Shown here: positions 53,245-61,226 of the stretch, piece after piece | Numbering within the stretch: position 1 is the first letter of the stretch | How the letters are laid out: the number at the start of each line of letters is the position of its first letter | Assembly: GCA_019638975.1 (NCBI GenBank) | Contig: JAHBST010000003.1 | Coordinates: forward strand, 1 to 62,913 | Source of the DNA: Cryobacterium sp. | GTDB lineage: Bacteria > Actinomycetota > Actinomycetes > Actinomycetales > Microbacteriaceae | Reading direction: 5' to 3' | DNA length: 62,913 nt | Position numbers and translations under genes: made by a program | Notes under the pieces: generated by a model | The model's database searches: none | The model's input: only the letters and a program-made list of their open reading frames with translations | What the model was told of the DNA's origin: nothing

Positions 53245-53520
53245 ATGGAACCCGTTAGAACCTGCCTTGGCTGCCGGATGCGCGACGGTACCTCCACACT
53301 CGTGAGGGTCATCGCCCGCAACGGCGAGGTGGTAACGGATCGCTCCGCTACCCTTCCCGGCCGTGGTGCGTGGGTGCATCCCACGCGTACGTGCATTGAG
53401 TCCGCAATTCAACGCAAGGCCTTCGGTCGGGCGCTGAAGGCGGGAACGGTGTTGAATACCGGGCAGGTTCTCGATTTGATTCAGGCTCCGCCCGGAGCCC
53501 TTGAAGAACAGGCTGATTGA
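53245..53520 (+). CDS. ylxR: YlxR family RNA-binding protein
   Basis: Small protein (DUF448) of 91 residues found between nusA and infB in many bacteria; it can bind RNA and has been linked to RNase P and transcription. The family signature PVRTCLGCRMRDG and GRGAWVHPTRTCIESAIQRKAF are clear. GAAGG lies six bases before ATG 53245. An unusual leader containing micro-ORFs follows before infB. Confidence 0.93.
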   Translation: MEPVRTCLGCRMRDGTSTLVRVIARNGEVVTDRSATLPGRGAWVHPTRTCIESAIQRKAFGRALKAGTVLNTGQVLDLIQAPPGALEEQAD

Positions 53521-53523
53521 CCT

Positions 53524-53569
53524 ATGGACAACTAATGAGCGGCTCGAAATGAGACCCGTCAGCAACTAG
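53524..53569 (+). promoter_or_regulatory. chain of three overlapping micro-ORFs in the infB leader
   Basis: Three tiny frames are linked head to tail: ATG 53524 (MDN, stop 53533-53535), ATG 53535 (MSGSK, stop 53550-53552) and ATG 53549 (MRPVSN, stop 53567-53569). The junctions are TAATG and ATGA, the arrangements used for termination-reinitiation. The first ATG is three bases after the ylxR stop, so ribosomes leaving ylxR could step through all three toward the hairpins before infB. Confidence 0.55.
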
Positions 53570-53597
53570 GTCTGCTCCCATCCGGGGCAGACCCCGG
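53552..53597 (+). promoter_or_regulatory. mutually exclusive hairpins before the infB ribosome site
   Basis: Three pairings compete: AGACC (53552-53556) with GGTCT (53569-53573); GGTCTGC (53569-53575) with GCAGACC (53587-53593); CCGGGG (53582-53587) with CCCCGG (53592-53597, four-base loop). The third ends three bases before the AGGAG ribosome site of infB (about 53601). The 1:2, 2:3, 3:4 topology resembles an attenuator. No T-run follows, so a translational rather than transcriptional switch is more likely. Confidence 0.5.
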
Positions 53598-53608
53598 ACA
53601 GGAGAATT

Positions 53609-56335
53609 GTGGCGAAACCACGCGTGCACGAGATCGCATCCGAACTCGGCATTGACACGAAGAAAGCCCTTGAGAAACTCAAGGAAATGGGCGAGTTCGT
53701 CAAGGGACCGTCCTCCAGCATCGAACCGCCGGTGGCGCGCAAACTGAAGGCCGCGCTCGAAGCGGAGGGCATCACGGCGCCGAAAGCTCCTTCGACCACA
53801 TCCGCGTCGAAGCCTTCCACCTCGAAGGGTCCCGCATCCTCGGCCACCCCGGCGTCCCCGGCAGCGGCCGCTGCGAAATCGCCCGCAGGCTCGAGTGAGG
53901 ATTCAGCCGCAGAGCACACGACTGATCGGAAGCCGGCGACCCAAAATCCGTCCCCGGCGCAGCCCGCTGTCGCGAGCGATTCAAGCCCGGCAGAGGGCGC
54001 GACGCTCGCGCAGCCCGGCGCCGACGCCCCTCGGCCCGGAACGTCGCGACCCGGCAACAACCCCTTCGCTTCGACACAGGGAATGCAGCGGCCGGGCGCG
54101 CCGCGCCCCGGGAACAACCCCTATGCGAGCACGCAAGGCATGCAGACGCGCCCCGCATCGCCCAATGGCATTCCTCGACCGGCAGCTCCGCGACCGGGCG
54201 CCCCGCGCCCCGGCCTGGGGGCAGGGCAACGGCCAGGATCCGCCGGCGCTCCCGGTTCTCGACCGGCCGGCGGCGCGAGGACCGGTTCCGGCGCGAGGAC
54301 CGGTGGTGGTTTCCGCCCCGGCGGCGCACCGGCAGGCGCGCCCGGCACGGGGTTCGGTCCCAATCGTCCCGCGGGTGGCGGTCGTGGCCGGGGCCCCGGC
54401 GGAGGCACCGCGGGAGCGTTCGGCCGCGGAGGCGGACGCGCGAAATCACGCAAGTCCAAGCGCACGAAGCGTGCAGAGTTCGAATTGAGGGAAGCGCCAT
54501 CACTCGGTGGCGTGAGCGTCCCGCGCGGCGATGGCAAGACGGTGATCCGGATGCGCCGCGGCGCATCCATCACGGACTTCGCGGACAAGATTGACGCGAG
54601 TCCCGGAAACCTCGTGACGGTTCTGTTCCACCTCGGCGAAATGGCGACCGCGACGGAGTCTCTCGACGAAGCGACGTTCGAGGTTCTCGGAGAGGAACTG
54701 GGTTACAAGATCCAGATCGTGTCTCCCGAGGACGAGGATAAGGAACTGCTCGAAGGCTTCGACATCGATATCGAGCAAGAGCTCGAGGACGAGGACGAGG
54801 AAGAGCTGGAGGCCCGACCCCCCGTCGTGACCGTCATGGGGCACGTCGATCACGGTAAGACGAGGCTTCTCGATGCCATCCGCAAGGCCAACGTGCGCGA
54901 GGGCGAGGCCGGCGGAATCACGCAGCACATCGGTGCCTACCAGGTCGTGGAAGAGCACGACGGTATCGAGCGCGCCATTACCTTCATCGACACTCCCGGT
55001 CACGAAGCGTTCACGGCCATGCGTGCTCGTGGAGCCCAGGTAACCGATATCGCGATTCTCGTTGTCGCCGCCGACGACGGCATCATGCCGCAGACGGTGG
55101 AGGCGCTCAACCACGCTCAAGCGGCAAACGTGCCGATCGTGGTCGCGGTCAACAAGATCGACAAACCGGATGCGAATCCGGCGAAGGTGCGTCAGCAGCT
55201 CACCGAATTCGGGCTCGTCGCCGAAGAGTACGGCGGAGACACGATGTTCGTCGACGTTTCGGCGCTCAACGACATCGGAATCACGGAGCTTCTCGACGCC
55301 GTACTCCTCACGGCGGATGCGGGGCTCGACCTTCGCGCGAACCCGAACAAGGACGCTCGCGGGGTCGCGATCGAAGCAAAGCTCGACAAGGGCCGCGGCG
55401 CTGTCGCGACCGTGCTCATTCAATCCGGAACGCTCGAAGTGGGCGATCCGATCGTCGCGGGAACGGCATACGGCCGCGTTCGAGCGATGTTCGACGAGAA
55501 CGGCGAGTCGGTGGAGTTCGCAACTCCCGCCCGGCCCGTCGCGGTGCTCGGCCTGACCTCGGTTCCACGCGCGGGCGACACGTTCCTCGTCACTGACGAC
55601 GACCGCACCGCTCGGCAGATCGCGGAGAAACGCGAAGCCGTCGAGCGCAACGCGCTTCTGGCTCGCAGCCGCAAGCGCATCAGCCTCGAGGACTTCACGA
55701 AGGCCATCGAGGACGGCAAGGTCGATTCGCTCAACCTCATCCTCAAGGGCGACGTTTCGGGTGCCGTCGAGGCACTCGAGGAATCGCTGCTCAAAATCGA
55801 CGTGGACGAGTCGGTGCAATTGCGCATCATCCACCGCGGTGTCGGCGGAGTCACGGAGAGCGACGTCAACCTCGCGACCGTCGACAATGCGATCATCATC
55901 GGATTCAACGTGCGTCCCGACCCGAAGGCTCGCGAGCGCGCAGCCCGCGAAGGGGTGGATGTCCGGTTCTATTCGGTCATCTACGCCGCGCTCGAGGACG
56001 TCGAGAGTGCGCTCAAGGGCATGCTCAAGCCGGAATACGAGGAGATCCAGTCCGGCGTCGCCGAGATCCGCGAAGTGTTCAGTTCCTCGAAGTTCGGGAA
56101 CGTCGCGGGCGTCATCGTTCGCTCGGGCACGATCACGCGGAACGCGAAGGCCCGAGTCATCCGGGACGGCGTCGTCGTGGGCGATGGACTCGCGATCGAA
56201 TCGCTGCGCCGGTTCAAGGATGACGTCACGGAAGTGAAGACGGACTTCGAAGCCGGAATCGGCCTCGGCAAGTTCAACGACATCCGCATCGGGGATGAGA
56301 TCGAAACGATCGAACTGAAGGAAAAGGTCAGGTAG
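53609..56335 (+). CDS. infB: translation initiation factor IF-2
   Basis: GTPase that delivers initiator tRNA to the ribosome, 908 residues. An N-terminal IF2_N motif ([19 protein letters not shown]) is followed by a long low-complexity Pro/Gly/Arg region (about 55-285) with two 14-residue repeats RPGNNP[FY]ASTQGMQ (147-160 and 166-179), a second IF2_N, then the G domain with G1 GHVDHGKT (411-418), DTPGHE and NKID, domain II, domain III and the C2 tRNA-binding domain. The GTG start is preceded by AGGAG. Its stop overlaps the rbfA start by one base. Confidence 0.97.
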   Translation: MAKPRVHEIASELGIDTKKALEKLKEMGEFVKGPSSSIEPPVARKLKAALEAEGITAPKAPSTTSASKPSTSKGPASSATPASPAAAAAKSPAGSSEDSAAEHTTDRKPATQNPSPAQPAVASDSSPAEGATLAQPGADAPRPGTSRPGNNPFASTQGMQRPGAPRPGNNPYASTQGMQTRPASPNGIPRPAAPRPGAPRPGLGAGQRPGSAGAPGSRPAGGARTGSGARTGGGFRPGGAPAGAPGTGFGPNRPAGGGRGRGPGGGTAGAFGRGGGRAKSRKSKRTKRAEFELREAPSLGGVSVPRGDGKTVIRMRRGASITDFADKIDASPGNLVTVLFHLGEMATATESLDEATFEVLGEELGYKIQIVSPEDEDKELLEGFDIDIEQELEDEDEEELEARPPVVTVMGHVDHGKTRLLDAIRKANVREGEAGGITQHIGAYQVVEEHDGIERAITFIDTPGHEAFTAMRARGAQVTDIAILVVAADDGIMPQTVEALNHAQAANVPIVVAVNKIDKPDANPAKVRQQLTEFGLVAEEYGGDTMFVDVSALNDIGITELLDAVLLTADAGLDLRANPNKDARGVAIEAKLDKGRGAVATVLIQSGTLEVGDPIVAGTAYGRVRAMFDENGESVEFATPARPVAVLGLTSVPRAGDTFLVTDDDRTARQIAEKREAVERNALLARSRKRISLEDFTKAIEDGKVDSLNLILKGDVSGAVEALEESLLKIDVDESVQLRIIHRGVGGVTESDVNLATVDNAIIIGFNVRPDPKARERAAREGVDVRFYSVIYAALEDVESALKGMLKPEYEEIQSGVAEIREVFSSSKFGNVAGVIVRSGTITRNAKARVIRDGVVVGDGLAIESLRRFKDDVTEVKTDFEAGIGLGKFNDIRIGDEIETIELKEKVR

Positions 56336-56871
56336 TGGCAGATCCGGCGAGGGCGCGCAAGCTCGCCGATCGCATCAAAGTGATCGTGGCGAAGCGACTC
56401 GAGAAGGGGATCAAGGATCCTCGGCTCGGCTTCGTCACGATCACGGACGTGCAAGTGACCGGCGACCTTCAACACGCGAGCATTTTCTACACCGTCTATG
56501 GAACGGATGAAGAACGCGTGAACTCGGCGGCAGCGCTCAAGTCGGCGACGGGTATGCTCCGGTCGGAAGTGGGCAGGAACATCACTGCGCGCCTCACCCC
56601 GAGTCTCGAGTTCCTCGCCGATGCCATCCCGGAGAACGCGAAACTCATCGAAGATCTCCTCGCGACCGCGCGAGATCGCGACTCTCAAGTGTCCTCCCTC
56701 GCGTCGAGTGCGACGTACGCGGGTGACGCCGATCCGTACGTGAAACCAAAGGATCACGAGGGTGCCGAGATGAGGGAGCTTCGGGACGATGCCCGCGACG
56801 ATGGGCCAGACGATGGGCCAGACGACGGACCGGACGACGGAACGCGCCGCGGCGAGACGGGCCGGAGTTAG
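56335..56871 (+). CDS. rbfA: 30S ribosome-binding factor RbfA
   Basis: Cold-shock/16S-rRNA maturation factor with a KH-like core (about 1-125): ARARKLADRIKVIVAKRLEK, DPRLGFVTITDVQVTGDLQH. The 178-residue protein is longer than usual because of an acidic C-terminal tail with DDGP repeats encoded by a 12-bp tandem repeat. GTG at 56335 shares a base with the infB stop. Its end overlaps the convergent mutY stop by four bases. Confidence 0.95.
   Translation: MADPARARKLADRIKVIVAKRLEKGIKDPRLGFVTITDVQVTGDLQHASIFYTVYGTDEERVNSAAALKSATGMLRSEVGRNITARLTPSLEFLADAIPENAKLIEDLLATARDRDSQVSSLASSATYAGDADPYVKPKDHEGAEMRELRDDARDDGPDDGPDDGPDDGTRRGETGRS
56797..56841 (+). repeat. 12-bp tandem repeat in rbfA encoding DDGP
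   Basis: The unit GACGATGGGCCA occurs at 56797 and 56809, then as GACGACGGACCG at 56821 and a partial unit to 56841. It encodes three to four DDGP units and could vary in copy number by slippage. Confidence 0.85.
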
Positions 56872-57743
56872 GCGGGAAGCCGAAACCGGTCCAGGCCGTC
56901 GGGCTCCACGAGTCCGTCATTGACGAGCCCGTTCAACGCTCGGGCCCATTGCCGTTCGTCGGGCCACGCGGCACGAAGGGCCGCACTCTCGACCGGAAAT
57001 TCGCTCGCACGCAATTCGGCCAGAATCGCGCCGCGCACATGGCGGTCCGAGCCTTCGTAGCGGGGTTGCTTCGCGCGAACCGGACCCGAATACTCGGGGT
57101 AGCCCGCGGTGCGCCACGCGCACCGTTCAGCGATCGGGCATGCATCGCATTGCGGAGATCGCGCCGTGCACACGATCGCGCCGAGCTCCATGAACGCGGC
57201 ACTCGCGACCGCCGCGTCAGCGGCAGAAGAAGGAAGGAGCTCTTCCATCGCCGCGAGATCCCGTGATGTCGACGACGGCCCCGGTTGCCCTTGACCCTTC
57301 ACGGTACGGGCGATCACGCGGCGAACGTTCGTATCGACAACCGGATGCCGGCGGCGATAGGCGAAAACGGCAACGGCGCGCGCCGTGTATTCGCCGACGC
57401 CCGGAAGGGAGAGCAGCGCGTGGAGATCATCCGGGACGACGCCTCCATGATTCGCCACAATGTCGACGGCGCACGCGTGCAGTCGAAGTGCTCGCCGAGG
57501 GTAACCCAGCCTGCCCCATGCGCGAACGGCGTCCCCGGCCGTTGCCGATGCGAGCGCTTGCGGTGTCGGCCATTTCTGAAGCCACGCATTCAGCGGCCCG
57601 ATGACGCGCGAAACGGGCGTCTGCTGGAGCATGAACTCGCTGACGAGAATGCCCCACGCGCCAAAACCTTCCGCGCGCCACGGCAGGTCCCGCGCGCTGC
57701 GCCGAAACCAGTCCGAGACCTCCTCGGCCAGCACTGTACCCAT
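56868..57743 (-). CDS. mutY: A/G-specific adenine glycosylase
   Basis: Removes adenine opposite 8-oxoguanine. The 291-residue protein has the catalytic Glu region SEFMLQQTPVSRVIG, the helix-hairpin-helix LPGVGEYTARAVAVFAYRRR, the catalytic Asp in VVDTNVRR and the [4Fe-4S] cysteines C-x6-C-x2-C-x5-C (CTARSPQCDACPIAERC). The C-terminal NUDIX-like 8-oxoG recognition domain of longer MutY is reduced, as in many actinobacterial forms. Start ATG 57743 has a -10 hexamer six bases upstream. Confidence 0.93.
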   Translation of the reverse strand: MGTVLAEEVSDWFRRSARDLPWRAEGFGAWGILVSEFMLQQTPVSRVIGPLNAWLQKWPTPQALASATAGDAVRAWGRLGYPRRALRLHACAVDIVANHGGVVPDDLHALLSLPGVGEYTARAVAVFAYRRRHPVVDTNVRRVIARTVKGQGQPGPSSTSRDLAAMEELLPSSAADAAVASAAFMELGAIVCTARSPQCDACPIAERCAWRTAGYPEYSGPVRAKQPRYEGSDRHVRGAILAELRASEFPVESAALRAAWPDERQWARALNGLVNDGLVEPDGLDRFRLPA

Positions 57744-57748
57744 CGGAC

Positions 57749-57755
57749 TACTCTA
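57749..57755. promoter_or_regulatory. back-to-back leaderless promoters with overlapping -10 boxes
   Basis: Rightward TACTCT (57749-57754) is six bases before ATG 57761. Leftward TAGAGT (57755-57750) is six bases before the mutY ATG at 57743. The two hexamers overlap by five bases, so both genes' start codons, 17 bp apart, appear to be served by one shared element. Confidence 0.6.
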
Positions 57756-57760
57756 GAGAT

Positions 57761-58396
57761 ATGGCTCGATGGGCACAGGAGAAAAAGGATCTGCTGGAAT
57801 CCATTGCGTCGGAAATCCTGCACAATTACGGTCACGGCCGCACGATGGTGGCGGTCGACGGGCGCCACGGAGCAGGTCAGGCGGACTTTGCGAACGGCCT
57901 TGCCGAGGTCTTGCGGCCTCGCGGCGTGAAGGTTTTTCGTGCCGGAATCGATGACTTCTTCCGCCCGAGAGCCGATCGCGAACGAAGCGGCGAGCTCGAC
58001 GGTTCTGCGCGATACCGTGACACGTACGACTACTCTCTCTTGAGGCGCGTCCTCGTGGACCCGTTCCATACCGGGGGAAGCACCGGGTTCGTGCTGACCG
58101 GGTTCGACGAATTGCGCGACGAGCCGGTGTTTCAGCCGAAGTGGATGTCTGCGGGCCCGGATGCCGTGCTCATTCTCGACGGGGTCTTCCTCCATCGACC
58201 CGAGCTTGCCGGCTTGTGGAATTATTCGTTGTGGCTCGCGACGCCGCTCCTGGATGCCGACGGTTCCGAGGTTTCTCCCGACTCGGGGGCGGATGGTGTG
58301 TACATCGCGGAGGCGAACCCGAGCGAACGCGCGACCGCCATCATTGACAACAGGGATCCCGAGCATCCGCTGCGGGTGTTCGAAGATTCCTGTTAG
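57761..58396 (+). CDS. uridine-kinase-like P-loop protein with degenerate Walker A
   Basis: A 211-residue protein of the uridine kinase-like family: TMVAVDGRHGAGQADFANGL (28-47), VFRAGIDDFFRPRADRERSG, YDYSLLRRVLVDPF and VLILDGVFLHRPELAGLWNY. The P-loop should read GxxGxGK[ST], but here it is G34-R-H-G-A-G-Q40-A41, lacking both the phosphate-binding Lys and the Mg-binding Ser/Thr. The remainder of the fold, including the DDF motif, is preserved. Either it uses nucleotides differently or it is a pseudo-kinase. Its stop overlaps the convergent panE stop by four bases. Confidence 0.78.
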   Translation: MARWAQEKKDLLESIASEILHNYGHGRTMVAVDGRHGAGQADFANGLAEVLRPRGVKVFRAGIDDFFRPRADRERSGELDGSARYRDTYDYSLLRRVLVDPFHTGGSTGFVLTGFDELRDEPVFQPKWMSAGPDAVLILDGVFLHRPELAGLWNYSLWLATPLLDADGSEVSPDSGADGVYIAEANPSERATAIIDNRDPEHPLRVFEDSC

Positions 58397-59400
58397 TCCG
58401 CCGCGGACGATACGAAACTGAACTCCTCCGCGACGCGCTCGGGCGAGAGAAAACTTCCGGTCGACTCGACCCCGTGAACGAGTTCGACGATTTTGGCGTT
58501 GACGGGTGCCGAGCGTCCGGTCGCGCGCGCGGCATCGACGATCGCGCCATTGAGGTAGTCGATTTCGGTCTTGTGGCCCCGACGGATGCTTTGGAGCGTG
58601 GAACCGGGGTTGGGAGTCGGCCCCATCCGCCATTTCATGACGAACGGGAGAATTTGACCGACCGCGGGAGGCATCCTGCGAAACGTTCGCAGGATGCCGT
58701 GCGACAGCCCCTGGAGCTTTTCGAATTTGACGCCCTTTTCGAGAGCGATCGCGACTGCCTCTCGCATGCTGCGTACGAGGACGAGGCGAAGCCTGCGGTT
58801 GGCGATGGTCTGCTGCACGCTGAGATCCGTGATTGCCGGCAAGGCGTTGATCTGGTTGACCATGAGCTTGGTCCACTGCGCACCCTCGAAGTTGTGCGTC
58901 GCATGTACGGGCATGACCGTTCCGAGGATGTTCGCGGCGTATTCGACGTCAAGGCCGTGGCCGTCGTTGCCAAGATAGGTGCTGCCTGTCGTCGTCACGG
59001 ATACCGAACCAGGCTCGAGGTAGGACGCAGCGAAGAGTGCGAGTCCTCCGACGACATCCGTGCGCGGGAGGATCGCCCGCACTGTCGAGATGGATCGGAT
59101 GCCGTTCTGGACGACCACGATCGGCACGCCGCGCAACAGGTCGGCGTTTTCGCGCACGGCCGCTTCCGCATCGATCGCTTTCGTCGCGACGATGGCCAAC
59201 TCCGGTGCTCGCGTGAGTATCGGGTTGGCGACGACTCGTGCGACGTGGTCCCCCCATCCACCGCTCAGCGCGATGCCTCCCGAACGAATCGCGTCGAGGC
59301 CCAGTCCGCGGGCGGTGACTTCGACCTCGTGACCGCCTCGGTCGAGGAGCGCGGCGATAGTGCCTCCAACGGCGCCAGCCCCGATCACCCCAACTCTCAC
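58393..59400 (-). CDS. panE: 2-dehydropantoate 2-reductase (ketopantoate reductase) family
   Basis: NADPH-dependent reductase of 335 residues related to PanE/ApbA in pantothenate synthesis. Rossmann motif MRVGVIGAGAVGGTIAALLD, then VQNGIRSI and NFEGAQWTKLMVNQINALPA, which includes the catalytic Lys and Asn. Other dehydrogenases share the fold, so the substrate is probable, not proven. The GTG start at 59400 is supported by TAGTGT six bases upstream. It is divergent from truB. Confidence 0.84.
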   Translation of the reverse strand: MRVGVIGAGAVGGTIAALLDRGGHEVEVTARGLGLDAIRSGGIALSGGWGDHVARVVANPILTRAPELAIVATKAIDAEAAVRENADLLRGVPIVVVQNGIRSISTVRAILPRTDVVGGLALFAASYLEPGSVSVTTTGSTYLGNDGHGLDVEYAANILGTVMPVHATHNFEGAQWTKLMVNQINALPAITDLSVQQTIANRRLRLVLVRSMREAVAIALEKGVKFEKLQGLSHGILRTFRRMPPAVGQILPFVMKWRMGPTPNPGSTLQSIRRGHKTEIDYLNGAIVDAARATGRSAPVNAKIVELVHGVESTGSFLSPERVAEEFSFVSSAAD

Positions 59401-59406
59401 ATTCCC

Positions 59407-59412
59407 ACACTA
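59407..59412 (-). promoter_or_regulatory. leaderless -10 element for panE
   Basis: On the minus strand TAGTGT, six bases, GTG 59400. Confidence 0.5.
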
Positions 59413-59432
59413 CGACCCCCGTCGCGGATTGG

Positions 59433-59438
59433 TAGCCT
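59433..59438 (+). promoter_or_regulatory. leaderless -10 element for truB
   Basis: TAGCCT, six bases, GTG 59445. The intervening CGGAGG could be mistaken for a ribosome site but abuts the start codon. Confidence 0.5.
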
Positions 59439-59444
59439 CGGAGG

Positions 59445-60362
59445 GTGAGGCATTCGTCGGGACCCAGCGGATTGCTCTTCATCGACAAACCCGGCGGAAT
59501 GACGAGTCACGATGTGGTCGCGCGCGTGCGGAGGAAGGTCGATACTCGCCGAGTGGGACACGCCGGCACGCTCGACCCCATGGCGACGGGCCTTTTGGTT
59601 CTCGGAGTCAACGGCGCGACGCGATTGCTGACGTATCTTGTCGGGCTCGACAAGGAATACCTCGCGACGATCCGGCTCGGGGCGTCGACGTCCACCGACG
59701 ACGCGGACGGGACGATGTCATCCGTCGCGGCTCCCGAGCTTCTCGCGAGCATCGACGATGCCGGAATTCACGCGGGAATCGGGATGCTCACCGGCAGGAT
59801 CGGCCAGGTCCCTTCCGCCGTGAGCGCGATCAAAGTCGACGGCAGGCGAGCGCACGAGCGTGTTCGCGCGGGGGAGGACGTGAAGTTGGCCGCGCGAGAG
59901 GTCACGGTGTCCGCTTTCGACGTGCTGGAGATCCGGCGAGCGGCGTTCGTCGACGTCGACGTTCGCGTCGAGTGCTCGTCGGGAACCTATGTTCGCGCTC
60001 TCGCTCGAGATCTTGGCGCGGCACTGGGTGTCGGAGGACACGTCACGTCCTTGCGTCGTACGCGAGTGGGGCCGTTCTCCATCGGCTCGGCGACCATGAT
60101 CGACGACATTGACGCGGCAAGGGATCTTCGGACCCCCGCGGACATCGCGCGGGCTCTGTTCCCCGTGCTCGAATTGAGCCACGAGCAGGCAATCGACCTC
60201 GGGCATGGGAAGAAACTGGCATTGGACGATTCGCCGGTCGCCGCGCGAAAGGGTCCCGTTGCGGCGATCGCACCTGATGGCCGACTCGTCGGTCTCGTTT
60301 CCGTCACCGCGACCACCGCCGAGGTCCTGTTCAATCTTCCGGCGGAGGGGAGCGAGGCGTGA
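59445..60362 (+). CDS. truB: tRNA pseudouridine(55) synthase
   Basis: Makes pseudouridine 55 in the T-loop of tRNAs. The 305-residue protein has LLFIDKPGGMTSHDVVARVR, VGHAGTLDPMATGLLVLGV with the catalytic Asp, and SSGTYVRALARDLGAALG; a C-terminal PUA-like segment completes it. Start is GTG 59445. The next small membrane gene overlaps its stop. Confidence 0.96.
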   Translation: MRHSSGPSGLLFIDKPGGMTSHDVVARVRRKVDTRRVGHAGTLDPMATGLLVLGVNGATRLLTYLVGLDKEYLATIRLGASTSTDDADGTMSSVAAPELLASIDDAGIHAGIGMLTGRIGQVPSAVSAIKVDGRRAHERVRAGEDVKLAAREVTVSAFDVLEIRRAAFVDVDVRVECSSGTYVRALARDLGAALGVGGHVTSLRRTRVGPFSIGSATMIDDIDAARDLRTPADIARALFPVLELSHEQAIDLGHGKKLALDDSPVAARKGPVAAIAPDGRLVGLVSVTATTAEVLFNLPAEGSEA

Positions 60363-60727
60363 TCGAGTGGTTCGCGTGGGTGGAGATCGCGGTCGCGACG
60401 ATTGCCGGATTGTTCGCGATCGGCCTGGGCGCTGCCGGGCGAATTCCGGATGACTTCAGCATGGGCGGCGGCCTTCTCGTCGAGATCCTTCTGCTCGCGC
60501 AACTGGTCATCGCTTTCTTCGCCCCCGCAACCGGGAACTACATGACGGGCAATCCGGTGGAGTTCTACACCTACCTGATTTCGGCCATCATCCTCGTGCC
60601 GCTCGCCGCATTCTGGGGTCTCGTCGAACGGACCCGGTGGAGCACGATGATCCTCGGCGTCGCATGCCTCGCCGTCGCCGTCATGGTGTACCGGATGCTT
60701 CAGATCTGGACCGTTCAGGGCGCGTGA
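60359..60727 (+). CDS. hypothetical membrane protein, four spans
   Basis: A 122-residue integral membrane protein with four predicted helices (about 8-28, 37-56, 68-88, 95-113) and no recognised domain. Its GTG start overlaps the truB stop (GTGA), so it is translationally coupled. A similar-sized membrane protein follows 42 bp later; both sit between truB and ribF. Function unknown. Confidence 0.72.
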   Translation: MIEWFAWVEIAVATIAGLFAIGLGAAGRIPDDFSMGGGLLVEILLLAQLVIAFFAPATGNYMTGNPVEFYTYLISAIILVPLAAFWGLVERTRWSTMILGVACLAVAVMVYRMLQIWTVQGA

Positions 60728-60756
60728 GGCTGGCTCTGGTCCCGCTCGCGATCACC

Positions 60757-60762
60757 TAATCT
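60757..60762 (+). promoter_or_regulatory. leaderless -10 element for the gene at 60770
   Basis: TAATCT, seven bases, ATG 60770. Confidence 0.45.
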
Positions 60763-60769
60763 TGAACCG

Positions 60770-61225
60770 ATGACTTCCCCGACCGGCCCTTCATCCGACG
60801 ACTCTCGACCGAGCCGCGGTGTCGGCAGCGTGCTCATCGCCGTTTATGGAGTACTCGCGCTCGCCGCCACGGGGCGGTCGGTAGTGCAAATCATGAGCAA
60901 TTTCCACCATGCCCCGATCGCCTACTTGCTCTCGGCGCTGTCCGCGATCGTCTACATCGTTGCGACGATCGCGCTGTTGCGCCGCAGTCTCCGCTGGTAC
61001 ATCGTGGCGTGGGTGACGATTTCGTTCGAACTCGCGGGAGTGCTCGTCGTCGGCTTCCTCAGCATTTTCGATCCGCAATTGTTCCCGAGCGATACCGTGT
61101 GGTCGTTGTTCGGCCGCGGATATCTGTTTGTGCCCCTCGTGCTTCCCGCACTGGGGATGGTGTGGTTGGCGACGCGGGGCCGGCCGTGGGTCCTTGCCCC
61201 ACCCCGTGAGCGGACCGGGGGCTGA
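60770..61225 (+). CDS. hypothetical membrane protein, four spans
   Basis: A 151-residue membrane protein with a short hydrophilic N-terminus (Pro/Ser-rich, 1-18) and four helices (about 20-42, 52-72, 78-104, 122-140). Not homologous to its neighbour by eye. The ribF start lies one base after its stop, so it probably forms an operon with ribF. Function unknown. Confidence 0.72.
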   Translation: MTSPTGPSSDDSRPSRGVGSVLIAVYGVLALAATGRSVVQIMSNFHHAPIAYLLSALSAIVYIVATIALLRRSLRWYIVAWVTISFELAGVLVVGFLSIFDPQLFPSDTVWSLFGRGYLFVPLVLPALGMVWLATRGRPWVLAPPRERTGG

Positions 61226-61226
61226 C

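Noticed and set aside
53182..53565. N-terminal extension of the DUF5519-like gene antisense to ylxR
   Set aside because: ylxR is clearly real on the plus strand, and the DUF5519-like frame has a -10 element and ATG at 53181.
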